9,751 nt of DNA from an uncultured Rhodospirillaceae bacterium (GTDB lineage: Bacteria; Pseudomonadota; Alphaproteobacteria; RF32; CAG-239), in the NCBI GenBank assembly GCA_900320035.1, contig ONQU01000144.1:1-9751 (forward strand). The letters run 5' to 3'. Shown here one piece after another: positions 1-5,556 of this stretch. Position numbers and translations under genes: made by a program. The stretch's first letter is position 1, and each line of letters begins with the position of its first letter. The notes below the pieces were generated by a model. It was not told the origin of the DNA. It saw only the letters and a list, made by a program, of their open reading frames with translations, and ran no database searches.

Positions 1-764
1 TATAATTTTTGCGGTGTGGTTTGAGCATCACAGATAATTTTTTGATTATCATTATTTTGCAAAAAATTGAGCAATTCAGCAATGGTTTGGTGAGGTAACG
101 CGGTTTGCAAATTGTCGGCAAATAGGTTAAAATGACCGGTGCGGTCAATCAAAGCATAGGCGCGGACAACCGGTGTATAAGGTAGATCGTGTGCGTAGAT
201 ATTTAAGAGCCAAGAAACGCTATCGGCGGCAGTTAAAAGCAAAAAATCAGCTTGTTGTTGCTTAAGATAAGTCGTAATTAAAGCTAACTTTTCCTCGCGG
301 CTTTGGCCGGCATAGCAAAGCAGACGCTCATCAATTTTGATTGGCGCAGGGTTGTCAATTTGTACTAAATCACCGGTATCAATTAATTTTAGAGTAGGGT
401 ATTGTGCCGCTATGTCGGTTATATCTTGAGCCGACCAACACCAGGCATCATAGGCAACCTGAGTGATATTATTTTGTACACACAAGGCCAGAGCATTTAT
501 AAGAGTTGGGTTTTGTTTGACGATGGTTATTTTAGCCGGATCAACTTCAGCTGCGGCTTGCAGTTCGTAACGTCCGTCAACCAACAGATAGCAGTTCTTT
601 AGGGTGATAATAAGCAAGCCGTCGGAACCGGAAAAGCCGCATAAATGCTGCAATTTGTGTTCATCGGGTAAAATATCTTGTCCTAAGAAGCGGTTGCCAT
701 GGCTGACTAAATATGCTTCATAATTGTTTTGTTGTAAAAATTGTCGGATTTGCTCAATTGTCAT
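1..764 (-). CDS. pepP: Xaa-Pro aminopeptidase (aminopeptidase P), N-terminal part, truncated by window edge
   Basis: The first 254 residues are visible and the C-terminal part lies off the left edge. They match the creatinase-type N-terminal domain of aminopeptidase P. A GFSGSDGLLIIT stretch at residues 43-54 and LVDGRYELQA at 61-70 are the usual 'FSGSAG...DGRY' signature. SVSWLLNIYAHDLPYTPVV at 182-200 is the family's 'WLLNIRGxDxxxTPV' block. The enzyme would remove an N-terminal residue preceding proline, in the cytoplasm; the metal ligands sit in the missing pita-bread domain, so activity cannot be judged. The ATG lies inside the end of prmA, an 11-base overlap (754-764), and GGAG at 775-772 gives a 7-base spacer, so the two genes are almost certainly co-transcribed and translationally coupled. 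No signal peptide is seen. The family assignment is firm; the exact pepP/pepQ-like subclass is less sure. Confidence 0.9.
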   Translation of the reverse strand, partial: MTIEQIRQFLQQNNYEAYLVSHGNRFLGQDILPDEHKLQHLCGFSGSDGLLIITLKNCYLLVDGRYELQAAAEVDPAKITIVKQNPTLINALALCVQNNITQVAYDAWCWSAQDITDIAAQYPTLKLIDTGDLVQIDNPAPIKIDERLLCYAGQSREEKLALITTYLKQQQADFLLLTAADSVSWLLNIYAHDLPYTPVVRAYALIDRTGHFNLFADNLQTALPHQTIAELLNFLQNNDNQKIICDAQTTPQKL

Positions 765-1632
765 TTTCTTTCTCCAGCAAAGCGGCACACCAATTATCTA
801 ATTGGTAAAGTTTATGCAATTTTAAGCCGTATTTTTGGTGAGCTTCAATAACCCAATCGATTTGGTCATCGATGAAGCCGGATATAACGGCAAAACCGCC
901 TTTTTTCAAAGATGTAGCCATTTGTGGTGCCATTTCAATTAGAGGACGGGCTAAAATGTTGGCTAAGATAACGTCATAGGGAGCATTTTGCTGCACAATT
1001 TGAGCCGAGTAGCCGTCGCTGTAGGCAGCATTGATTTGTTTGCTGACATTATTGTCATTAGCATTTTGCTGTGCGACTAGAACTGATTCTTCATCAATAT
1101 CAACAGCGATAATTTGTGCCGCCGGCCAAAGTTTAGCGCTCGCGATGGCTAAAATACCGGAACCGGTTCCGACATCTAATATTTTTTGCGGCGTTGTGTG
1201 TTTTTTGATGTCACACAATGCCAAAAGACAGCCTTGAGTGGTTTGATGTTCGGAACCAAACGCCGTAGCGGCATAAACTTTAAGACCCAGTTTGCCATGG
1301 GTGTCAATATTTTTTTCGTGAATACCATAAATTAAAAATTCGCCGACTTCCAGAGGGGCAAATTTAATAACATTTTCAGTAAGCCAATTGTTGCTGCTGA
1401 GAGTTTCAATTTGATAAGCCGGTAGGGTGATATTTGCAGTTGCCGCAGCCGCAATTAATGTGCTTTCATCTGTATCTTGTCGCATATAGCCGACCAAACA
1501 TTCTTGACCGTTATCGTTGTAATCAATAGAGATAACTTCGAAAAAGTTTTCCGCAAAATCGGCCAATGTTTCGGCGATGGTTTCACACGGTGCAAATTTG
1601 ACAACTTTACAGCTTCCGGCATTTGAATTCAT
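754..1632 (-). CDS. prmA: Ribosomal protein L11 methyltransferase
   Basis: This is a SAM-dependent methyltransferase of 292 residues, the usual PrmA length, which trimethylates ribosomal protein L11 in the cytoplasm. Visible motifs are AFGSEHQTTQGCLL at 124-137 (the PrmA 'FGTGxHxTT' block that precedes the catalytic domain), ILDVGTGSGILAIAS at 151-165 (SAM-binding motif I), IIAVDID at 174-180 (motif II acidic loop) and DVILANILARPL at 220-231 (the PrmA 'ANILA' substrate/catalytic motif). The N-terminal part, residues 1-115, would be the L11-recognition region. A TTG at 1665 opens the frame 11 codons earlier, but the added residues are lysine-rich and poorly placed over the divergent promoter, so the ATG at 1632 is preferred although its ribosome binding site (GAAAG) is weak. 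It is the first gene of an operon with aminopeptidase P. One small oddity is Ser for Gly/Thr in the FGS(E)H motif. Confidence 0.93.
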   Translation of the reverse strand: MNSNAGSCKVVKFAPCETIAETLADFAENFFEVISIDYNDNGQECLVGYMRQDTDESTLIAAAATANITLPAYQIETLSSNNWLTENVIKFAPLEVGEFLIYGIHEKNIDTHGKLGLKVYAATAFGSEHQTTQGCLLALCDIKKHTTPQKILDVGTGSGILAIASAKLWPAAQIIAVDIDEESVLVAQQNANDNNVSKQINAAYSDGYSAQIVQQNAPYDVILANILARPLIEMAPQMATSLKKGGFAVISGFIDDQIDWVIEAHQKYGLKLHKLYQLDNWCAALLEKENDN

Positions 1633-1663
1633 TTTTTTTACTTTCGTTATAACTTTTTTTACC

Positions 1664-1705
1664 AAATTGTTTTACTTTATAGCTGTATATACACTAAAAC
1701 AATTT
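1664..1705. repeat. 11-base inverted repeat framing the divergent promoters of prmA and the 1719 gene
   Basis: AAATTGTTTTA at 1664-1674 is repeated as its exact reverse complement TAAAACAATTT at 1695-1705, with a 20-base A/T-rich centre. Each arm contains TTGTTT, a possible -35 element: one reads right toward the exported-protein gene, the other left toward prmA. The function is inferred. It could be two overlapping promoters that happen to be symmetric, or an operator for a dimeric regulator. Confidence 0.6.
1667..1695 (+). promoter_or_regulatory. Putative sigma70-type promoter for the 1719 gene
   Basis: TTGTTT (1667-1672) and TACACT (1690-1695) are separated by 17 bases, which puts a start site near 1702 and leaves a short leader with AAGAG (1708-1712) before the ATG. 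TATATA at 1686-1691 is an alternative -10. This is a pattern match only. Confidence 0.4.
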
Positions 1706-1718
1706 AAAAGAGCTTACA

Positions 1719-2543
1719 ATGAAAAAAATATTTTTGCTGGCAATATCTTTACCTTTTTTGGTTTGTGCGGGCCTTGCCGATTCAGTACAAGAGGCGGGCG
1801 AAAATGTGGTGGACGCTGCGCGTTCACTGGTGACACCGGACCATGAAAATTATTGGTTGAATAATATTCGGACATTTAGAACATATCCGATTGTGTATTA
1901 TCAGCAACATGCTGAGGCAAAGTCTGCTGAGGTTGAAAATAATGTGCAACATGCACGAGAATATCCGCTTAATGTGGTGATTTCTGCAAATGTCGGGCAA
2001 GTTATGGTCAGCGATGAAGTTTATACCGTGAGAACGGCAAATTTGGGTGAACACTATGAAATTGCCGATGATGGTAAAGTTTATAATTCAAGCAGTGAAA
2101 TTAACCTTACCAAAGGGCAGGTGATAACGCCGATTGGTGAAGTTAAAATTGATGGTCACTATTATATTGTGTTTGAGCCGGAACGTGATGGACGGATGTT
2201 ATTAGCTGATGAAAAAGGGCAGATTTTGCATAATATCGGGCGTTATTATCGTGGTGAATTTTTGTTGTCACGTGATTTAGCTTCCGTTATGCCGAAAGAT
2301 CTTAGTGTTGTTAAAACATCTGCGACTAAGCAAGAAGTATCTCCTTTAGAGGTGCAATTTGAGATAAAATATGATGGCACCGAGGACGGTTTACTTAGAT
2401 TTACCTATGTGGATTACAGTAATGGTCGGCGCGAAACACAATTATCTTTTTCGTCTGATCAGCAATATTTAGATATTAACGGCAAGCATATTCAAGTGAT
2501 TAGTGCAGCAGAAGACTATATTGAATATATGCTGCGTAATTAA
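1719..2543 (+). CDS. Exported protein of unknown function
   Basis: A 274-residue protein that I do not recognise. It begins with a clear Sec signal: KK at residues 2-3, a hydrophobic core at 4-18, and a likely signal peptidase I site after GLA (residue 20). Cys16 is preceded by Val, so it is a poor lipobox and a periplasmic or secreted product is more likely than a lipoprotein. Residues 21-75 look helical and charged. From about 75 to the end the sequence alternates polar and hydrophobic residues in a beta-rich pattern with repeated GK/GE/GH turns (for example GKVYNSS, GEVKIDGHYY, GKHIQV), suggesting one or two beta-barrel or SH3-like domains. No catalytic signature is seen, and mature Cys residues appear to be absent. 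It stands alone with its own promoter, divergent from prmA and convergent with the MORN lipoprotein gene (11 bases between stops). Start is supported by the signal peptide and AAGAG upstream. The gene is surely real; the function is unknown. Confidence 0.85.
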   Translation: MKKIFLLAISLPFLVCAGLADSVQEAGENVVDAARSLVTPDHENYWLNNIRTFRTYPIVYYQQHAEAKSAEVENNVQHAREYPLNVVISANVGQVMVSDEVYTVRTANLGEHYEIADDGKVYNSSSEINLTKGQVITPIGEVKIDGHYYIVFEPERDGRMLLADEKGQILHNIGRYYRGEFLLSRDLASVMPKDLSVVKTSATKQEVSPLEVQFEIKYDGTEDGLLRFTYVDYSNGRRETQLSFSSDQQYLDINGKHIQVISAAEDYIEYMLRN

Positions 2544-2563
2544 AAGTAATGACATTACTCTTT
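2543..2563. terminator. Possible weak bidirectional terminator between convergent genes
   Basis: AGTAATG (2545-2551) and CATTACT (2553-2559) form an inverted repeat around A2552. As RNA this would fold as a 5-base stem with a 5-base loop, with A-rich sequence on one side and CTTT on the other. It lies between two facing stop codons and partly overlaps the end of the minus-strand gene. Weak by the usual terminator criteria. Confidence 0.3.
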
Positions 2564-3097
2564 AGCAGATGTTTCATTGTCTGCGGGTTGCTCACTTTTA
2601 GGCATAAAGGCGGCTAATTCATCGTCTGATAGTTCGATTTTAACATCATTGAGTAAAACGTAACCGCTAACGGGCTTACCGTTTTCGTAGGTAATTTCGG
2701 CTGTTTGTTCGGCTTTGCTATCATAAACTTTTTGCGTGCCGTCAATAATACCTTGTTTATAATTCATTTCATTATGAACAGTGCCATCTGGATAGTATTG
2801 TAAGATAGTTCCATCCATTTGTCCGTCTTTAAATGTGCCTTGATAAACCAAATTGCCTTCTTCATCATAAAATTTACCAAGGCCATTAGGGAGCCCGTTT
2901 TGGCTGTATACTTCCATACGCAGGTTGCCGTTTTGATAATAGGTGCGGTAAAGACCGTTGATGGGCTTTTCGTTGATGTTATAAACCACTCCATTAATAA
3001 CATTGGTATTATTTTCATTATATATTTCTGAACGATCCGATTCGCCGCAAGATACAGCAAAAAGCAATGATAATACCATAAAATGACTGATTTTCAT
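2555..3097 (-). CDS. MORN-repeat (YwqK-like) lipoprotein
   Basis: 180 residues. The N-terminus is a lipoprotein signal: MKISHFMVLSLLFAVSC with lipobox AVSC and the lipidated Cys at 17; Gly at +2 suggests sorting to the outer membrane. Residues about 48-135 hold four MORN_2-type repeats with a 23-24 residue period, each of the form NG..xxYYxxGxLxxxxxYxxGxxxG: starts near 48 (NGLYRTYYQNGNLR), 71 (NGLGKFYDEEGNLVYQ), 95 (DGTILQYYPDGTVH) and 119 (a degenerate copy). The C-terminal 30 residues are acidic and probably disordered. Such proteins are often annotated as 'YwqK family antitoxin', but nothing here indicates a toxin-antitoxin pair; a beta-sheet binding or scaffolding role at the envelope is a guess. 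The ATG is favoured over a TTG one codon upstream because GGAGG at 3110-3106 then has an 8-base spacer. It has its own promoter. Confidence 0.88.
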   Translation of the reverse strand: MKISHFMVLSLLFAVSCGESDRSEIYNENNTNVINGVVYNINEKPINGLYRTYYQNGNLRMEVYSQNGLPNGLGKFYDEEGNLVYQGTFKDGQMDGTILQYYPDGTVHNEMNYKQGIIDGTQKVYDSKAEQTAEITYENGKPVSGYVLLNDVKIELSDDELAAFMPKSEQPADNETSAKE

Positions 3098-3124
3098 CAA
3101 TTTTTCCTCCCCAATTATGAGGTT

Positions 3125-3153
3125 ATACTATAAAATTTGCATTATCTTGTCAA
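3125..3153 (-). promoter_or_regulatory. Sigma70-type promoter for the MORN lipoprotein gene
   Basis: On the minus strand TTGACA (3153-3148) is followed after 17 bases by TAGTAT (3130-3125). TATAGT two bases upstream is an alternative -10 with a 15-base spacer. The predicted start near 3118 leaves a leader of about 20 bases containing the GGAGG ribosome binding site. Confidence 0.55.
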
Positions 3154-3165
3154 ATAGGAAAGAAA

Positions 3166-3246
3166 ATGGCACACAATTTATCAAAAAATAGCCGCAAAGC
3201 CGCTATTTTTCACATTTTTATGCTTTTTTTATTTGACATTTGCTAA
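3166..3246 (+). CDS. Possible 26-codon small ORF upstream of HU
   Basis: ATG at 3166 runs to TAA at 3246 and encodes a basic start (MAHNLSKNSRKAA) followed by a very hydrophobic end (IFHIFMLFLFDIC). AGGA at 3156-3159 has a 6-base spacer. The reading frame covers a hairpin (3184-3210) and ends inside the HU promoter region. It could be a small membrane peptide or a leader peptide, but short AT-rich ORFs arise by chance and no transcript is evident. The homology needed to support it cannot be checked here. Confidence 0.2.
   Translation: MAHNLSKNSRKAAIFHIFMLFLFDIC
3184..3210. terminator. A/T-flanked hairpin in the divergent region before HU
   Basis: AAAAATAGC (3184-3192) pairs perfectly with GCTATTTTT (3202-3210). 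A C:C mismatch then a GC/GC pair close an AAA loop. The A-tract on one side and T-tract on the other give it the shape of a bidirectional intrinsic terminator. Neither annotated neighbour ends here, as both genes point away. It may insulate the HU promoter, end an unannotated small RNA, or be part of a leader. Confidence 0.4.
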
Positions 3247-3262
3247 AATATTATATTAGATA
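3233..3262 (+). promoter_or_regulatory. Putative HU promoter
   Basis: A consensus -35, TTGACA, lies at 3233-3238. The -10 is less clear: TTAGAT (3256-3261) has the ideal 17-base spacer but only three matches, while TATATT (3252-3257) matches better but has a 13-base spacer. The leader of about 50 bases includes a small hairpin, GAGAA (3269-3273) pairing with TTCTC (3279-3283), before AAGGA (3304-3308). Confidence 0.45.
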
Positions 3263-3315
3263 AGCGCTGAGAAGTGATTTCTCGAATGACAATATAATCT
3301 ATAAAGGATAATAAA

Positions 3316-3594
3316 ATGAATAAAAGTGAATTAATTGATAGCATTGCTCAAAATTCTGGTTTAACGAAAACAGATTCAGCTAAGGCTTTAGACGCTTTCA
3401 TTAACTCTGTTTCAACAGCTTTGAAATCTGGTAGTGATGTTCGTTTGGTTGGTTTTGGTACTTTTGCTACTTCAAAGAGAGCAGCAACAACAGCTATCAA
3501 TCCGCGCACACGTCAAACTGTTAAAGTTCCGGCTCGCAACGTTGCTAAATTTAAAGCTGGTAAAACTTTACAAGCTGTTGTTAACAGCAAATAA
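3316..3594 (+). CDS. hup: HU family DNA-binding protein
   Basis: A 92-residue nucleoid protein of normal HU length. The N-terminal helices (residues 3-40) form the dimer interface, VRLVGFGTFATSKRAA at 42-57 is the HU/IHF signature around the GFGTF turn, and INPRTRQTVKVPARN at 61-75 is the DNA-binding beta arm with the intercalating proline at 63. The C-terminal helix ends in NSK. It would bind and bend DNA non-specifically as a homodimer. HU is favoured over IHF because of the single, standalone gene and the typical HU arm, but the symbol should be taken as the family name. Codon choice is strongly biased to GCT, GTT, GGT and CGT compared with the neighbours, as expected for a highly expressed gene. 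AAGGA sits 7 bases before the ATG. It has its own promoter and a strong terminator, so it is monocistronic. Confidence 0.97.
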   Translation: MNKSELIDSIAQNSGLTKTDSAKALDAFINSVSTALKSGSDVRLVGFGTFATSKRAATTAINPRTRQTVKVPARNVAKFKAGKTLQAVVNSK

Positions 3595-3601
3595 GAATTA
3601 A

Positions 3602-3618
3602 AACTCTGATATAGAGTT
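3602..3618. terminator. Small hairpin between HU and the ankyrin gene
   Basis: AACTCT (3602-3607) pairs with AGAGTT (3613-3618) around a 5-base loop. Read on the minus strand it is followed by a short T-run, so it may help end the ankyrin operon transcript. Weak. Confidence 0.3.
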
Positions 3619-3622
3619 ATTC

Positions 3623-3668
3623 AAAGGCTTTTTCTTAAGTGCTTTGGGCATAGAGAGAAAGCCTTTTT
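3623..3668 (+). terminator. Intrinsic terminator of HU
   Basis: AAAGGCTTTTTCT (3623-3635) pairs with AGAGAAAGCCTTT (3654-3666) along 13 positions with one T:G wobble and a loop of about 18 bases. It is followed on the plus strand by TTTTT, AATTTTTT and further T-rich sequence. It lies 28 bases after the HU stop. The same stem could also slow minus-strand transcription leaving the ankyrin gene, though its T-tract on that side is short. Confidence 0.8.
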
Positions 3669-3701
3669 AATTTTTTAAATTTTTGTTGGCTGATTATTTT
3701 C

Positions 3702-4325
3702 TTAATTTAAAAGATTAAGAATTTCCGTTGTTGCAGCATAATCTGCAACACTTTTACCCTCATTATCATGCGCAGTTGTATCGGCACCGTGCGCCATAAG
3801 CAATTTAATAACCTCAATATTTTGATTGAGAGCAACCGCATACATCAGCGCAGTCCGTCCTTTGTTATCGGTTGCACTTACATCGGCACCATATTGCAAG
3901 AGCATTTTCATAATGATGGCCGAGGCATCGGTTCGGCAAATATTCATCAATAAAGTTCGGCCTTTTTTATCGCGTGCGTTGATATCGTGGATAGATACAT
4001 TATCTTCGGTATGTATATTTCTTTGAGTACCGCCGAATGCAGATAAGGCTTGTTGGGCGAATTTTGCTAAGTCAATATTGGCGCCATTGGTTTCGGTATT
4101 TCCAAGCAGGTTCAATATACCATCCAAACCGTTATTTGCCATATTTTCGGTCGTTGGTGATAAATTTTGCGGCACGAAGGAATTTCCCATATTTTGCAGA
4201 GCATAACTTAGTGCTTTTTGTGTTAATTCTTGACGATGTTGATAGGCATAATATGCCCCACCGGCAAGTGCGACGGCTAATATTAACATCAGAATTCCTA
4301 AAAGAATCAGTAATTTTCTCAACAT
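3702..4325 (-). CDS. Membrane-anchored ankyrin-repeat protein
   Basis: 207 residues. Residues 4-27 are one hydrophobic segment after a basic N-terminus (MLRK), followed by YYAYQHRQELTQK. This reads as a signal anchor rather than a cleaved signal, leaving the rest in the periplasm if the usual topology applies. Residues 28-112 are a low-complexity, Asn/Gln-rich linker. Three ankyrin repeats follow: about 114-147 (DINARDKKGRTLLMNIC...LLQYGA), 148-181 (DVSATDNKGRTALMYAV...LLMAHGA) and a short last one at 182-206. Ankyrin repeats bind other proteins; the partner is unknown. Last gene of the four-gene operon: its AGAGG site overlaps the ruvX stop, with 8 bases between the genes. Three repeats is fewer than in most secreted ankyrin effectors, so a periplasmic scaffold is as plausible as a host-directed role. 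Confidence 0.87.
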   Translation of the reverse strand: MLRKLLILLGILMLILAVALAGGAYYAYQHRQELTQKALSYALQNMGNSFVPQNLSPTTENMANNGLDGILNLLGNTETNGANIDLAKFAQQALSAFGGTQRNIHTEDNVSIHDINARDKKGRTLLMNICRTDASAIIMKMLLQYGADVSATDNKGRTALMYAVALNQNIEVIKLLMAHGADTTAHDNEGKSVADYAATTEILNLLN

Positions 4326-4333
4326 TTTTTCCT

Positions 4334-4795
4334 CTATTTTAAATAGTTTAAGGCATCTAATGCGCCTTGTAAAATATAAGCAGCGGCAGATGCATCTAAC
4401 ACTTTTTGCCGTTTTTGTCGCGATAAATCGACCTCTTTAATTAAAAAATTTTCCATCGCTGATGATGATAAGCGTTCATCCCAAAAGACATAAGGCAGGT
4501 CAATTTCTTGGGCTAATTTGGTTGCAAAAGCGCGTACTTCTTGGGCAATATTGCCCTCACTGCCGTTCATTTGTAACGGTAAGCCATAGACAATGCCACC
4601 AATTTCTTTCTCAGTAATAATCTGTTGCAGTTGGATAACATCTTTTTCCCATGTGGTCCGGTAGATAATTTTGTGGGCGGTGGCAATGGAACGCAACACA
4701 TCGGAAACCGCAATCCCCATGCGCTTACTGCCATAGTCAATTCCGAGTAGGGCTTTATAGGTTGGGAGAATAGATTTAAATTCGGCTAGTTCCAT
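4334..4795 (-). CDS. ruvX: Putative pre-16S rRNA nuclease / Holliday junction resolvase-like protein (YqgF)
   Basis: 153 residues with an RNase H-like fold. Motifs are LLGIDYGSKRMGIAVSD at 16-32 (first catalytic Asp at 20), VYGLPLQMNGSEG at 69-81, VFWDERLSS at 103-111 (acidic pair 106-107) and VLDASAAAYILQ at 132-143 (last Asp at 134). All expected acidic residues are present. The E. coli homologue processes the 5' end of 16S rRNA; a resolvase role is the older annotation. The ATG at 4795 is chosen because GGAG at 4804-4801 stands 5 bases upstream. An in-frame ATG at 4843 would add 16 residues that overlap the upstream thioesterase gene in another frame and has no comparable site. It lies 17 bases after the thioesterase gene and 8 before the ankyrin gene. 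Confidence 0.92.
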   Translation of the reverse strand: MELAEFKSILPTYKALLGIDYGSKRMGIAVSDVLRSIATAHKIIYRTTWEKDVIQLQQIITEKEIGGIVYGLPLQMNGSEGNIAQEVRAFATKLAQEIDLPYVFWDERLSSSAMENFLIKEVDLSRQKRQKVLDASAAAYILQGALDALNYLK

Positions 4796-4812
4796 ATTTT
4801 CTCCGTTATGAT

Positions 4813-5553
4813 TTAGGCTGTTTTTTGCCATTTGATACGGCATTGCGCCAATTCGATTCCGGTGCTTTTATCGGTGATAAAATGATGACTTTCATGGTTT
4901 TTCATCTGAGTTTTAACCGCCACCGTTTCACCATAAAAAGTTTCTTTCTTAAAGCATATTTCGATTTCTTGCGGTAGATGCTCAAAACGGTAGCTTTCAT
5001 CAATGCTTTCGCTAGCCCACAGGGCATAAACGGCATTATTAACGTGTTTGTTGACGTCAATATCATCGAAGCGGACGCGATATTCGTAGGCGGAACAATT
5101 TTCCGGCGGCGTGAGCGGTTTCATAAAATCAGCGGCAATTACTTGTTCGTGCAAAGTTTCGTAGCCGGAAAAATATTTTTCAATAGCAACCGGTCGGCGG
5201 CGCTCTAAATCAATCAGTACCCATTGACTGGTAGCCTTGATAATGGGATTTTGCATTTCATCAAAAATTACAAAATTGCGAATCGCGCTACATAGCTTAG
5301 AATCATCCGGCCATGTTTCAATGGTGAATTTTTCTTGCAGTTTAGGAAAACGCACAATTTGCAGTAAATAATTCGAACCTACCCAAGAAAGATTATGTTG
5401 TCGGCAAGCATCTAATCCGACACCCAGAGCATCAGCATTTTCGAGAGCAATGTCTTGCATAATATTCATTAAGCAGAGCAAACGCAAAAAGCCATGACAA
5501 TCGACTTCATGGCTTTTAACAACATATTGTTTGGTATATTTGGAAGCGCGCAT
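4813..5553 (-). CDS. Acyl-ACP thioesterase
   Basis: 246 residues, normal for bacterial members of the FatA/FatB-like family, built from two hotdog domains. The N-terminal hotdog runs from about 5 to 135 and includes the central helix MNIMQDIALENADALG at 29-44. In the second, RFDDIDVNKHVNNAVYALW at 161-179 carries the catalytic D166-x-N168-x-H170 triad. CFKKETFYGE at 200-209 supplies the glutamate (E204) that aligns with the plant catalytic Glu; the next residue is Thr205, where plant FatB has Cys. The enzyme would release free fatty acids from acyl-ACP in the cytoplasm. The ATG is only 3 bases after the transglycosylase stop and the ribosome binding site is weak, implying translational coupling. 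Such enzymes are common in Firmicutes and Bacteroidetes and less usual in proteobacteria, so acquisition by transfer is possible but unproven. Activity on other thioesters cannot be excluded. Confidence 0.88.
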   Translation of the reverse strand: MRASKYTKQYVVKSHEVDCHGFLRLLCLMNIMQDIALENADALGVGLDACRQHNLSWVGSNYLLQIVRFPKLQEKFTIETWPDDSKLCSAIRNFVIFDEMQNPIIKATSQWVLIDLERRRPVAIEKYFSGYETLHEQVIAADFMKPLTPPENCSAYEYRVRFDDIDVNKHVNNAVYALWASESIDESYRFEHLPQEIEICFKKETFYGETVAVKTQMKNHESHHFITDKSTGIELAQCRIKWQKTA

Positions 5554-5556
5554 TTC

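Noticed and set aside
402..602. Plus-strand open frame inside the aminopeptidase P gene
   Set aside because: It is antisense to a clear conserved domain, with no ribosome binding site or protein-like composition. The same reasoning removes other antisense frames inside prmA, ispA, the thioesterase and the amidohydrolase genes.
1633..1665. TTG start extending PrmA by 11 residues
   Set aside because: The extra residues are lysine-rich translation of an A-tract leader overlapping the divergent promoter repeat, with no ribosome binding site.
1764..1769. Lipobox at Cys16 of the exported protein at 1719
   Set aside because: The residue before Cys is Val rather than Gly, Ala or Ser, and a good signal peptidase I site follows at residue 20.
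4796..4843. Earlier ATG for ruvX
   Set aside because: It lies within the thioesterase gene and lacks a site as good as GGAG before the ATG at 4795.
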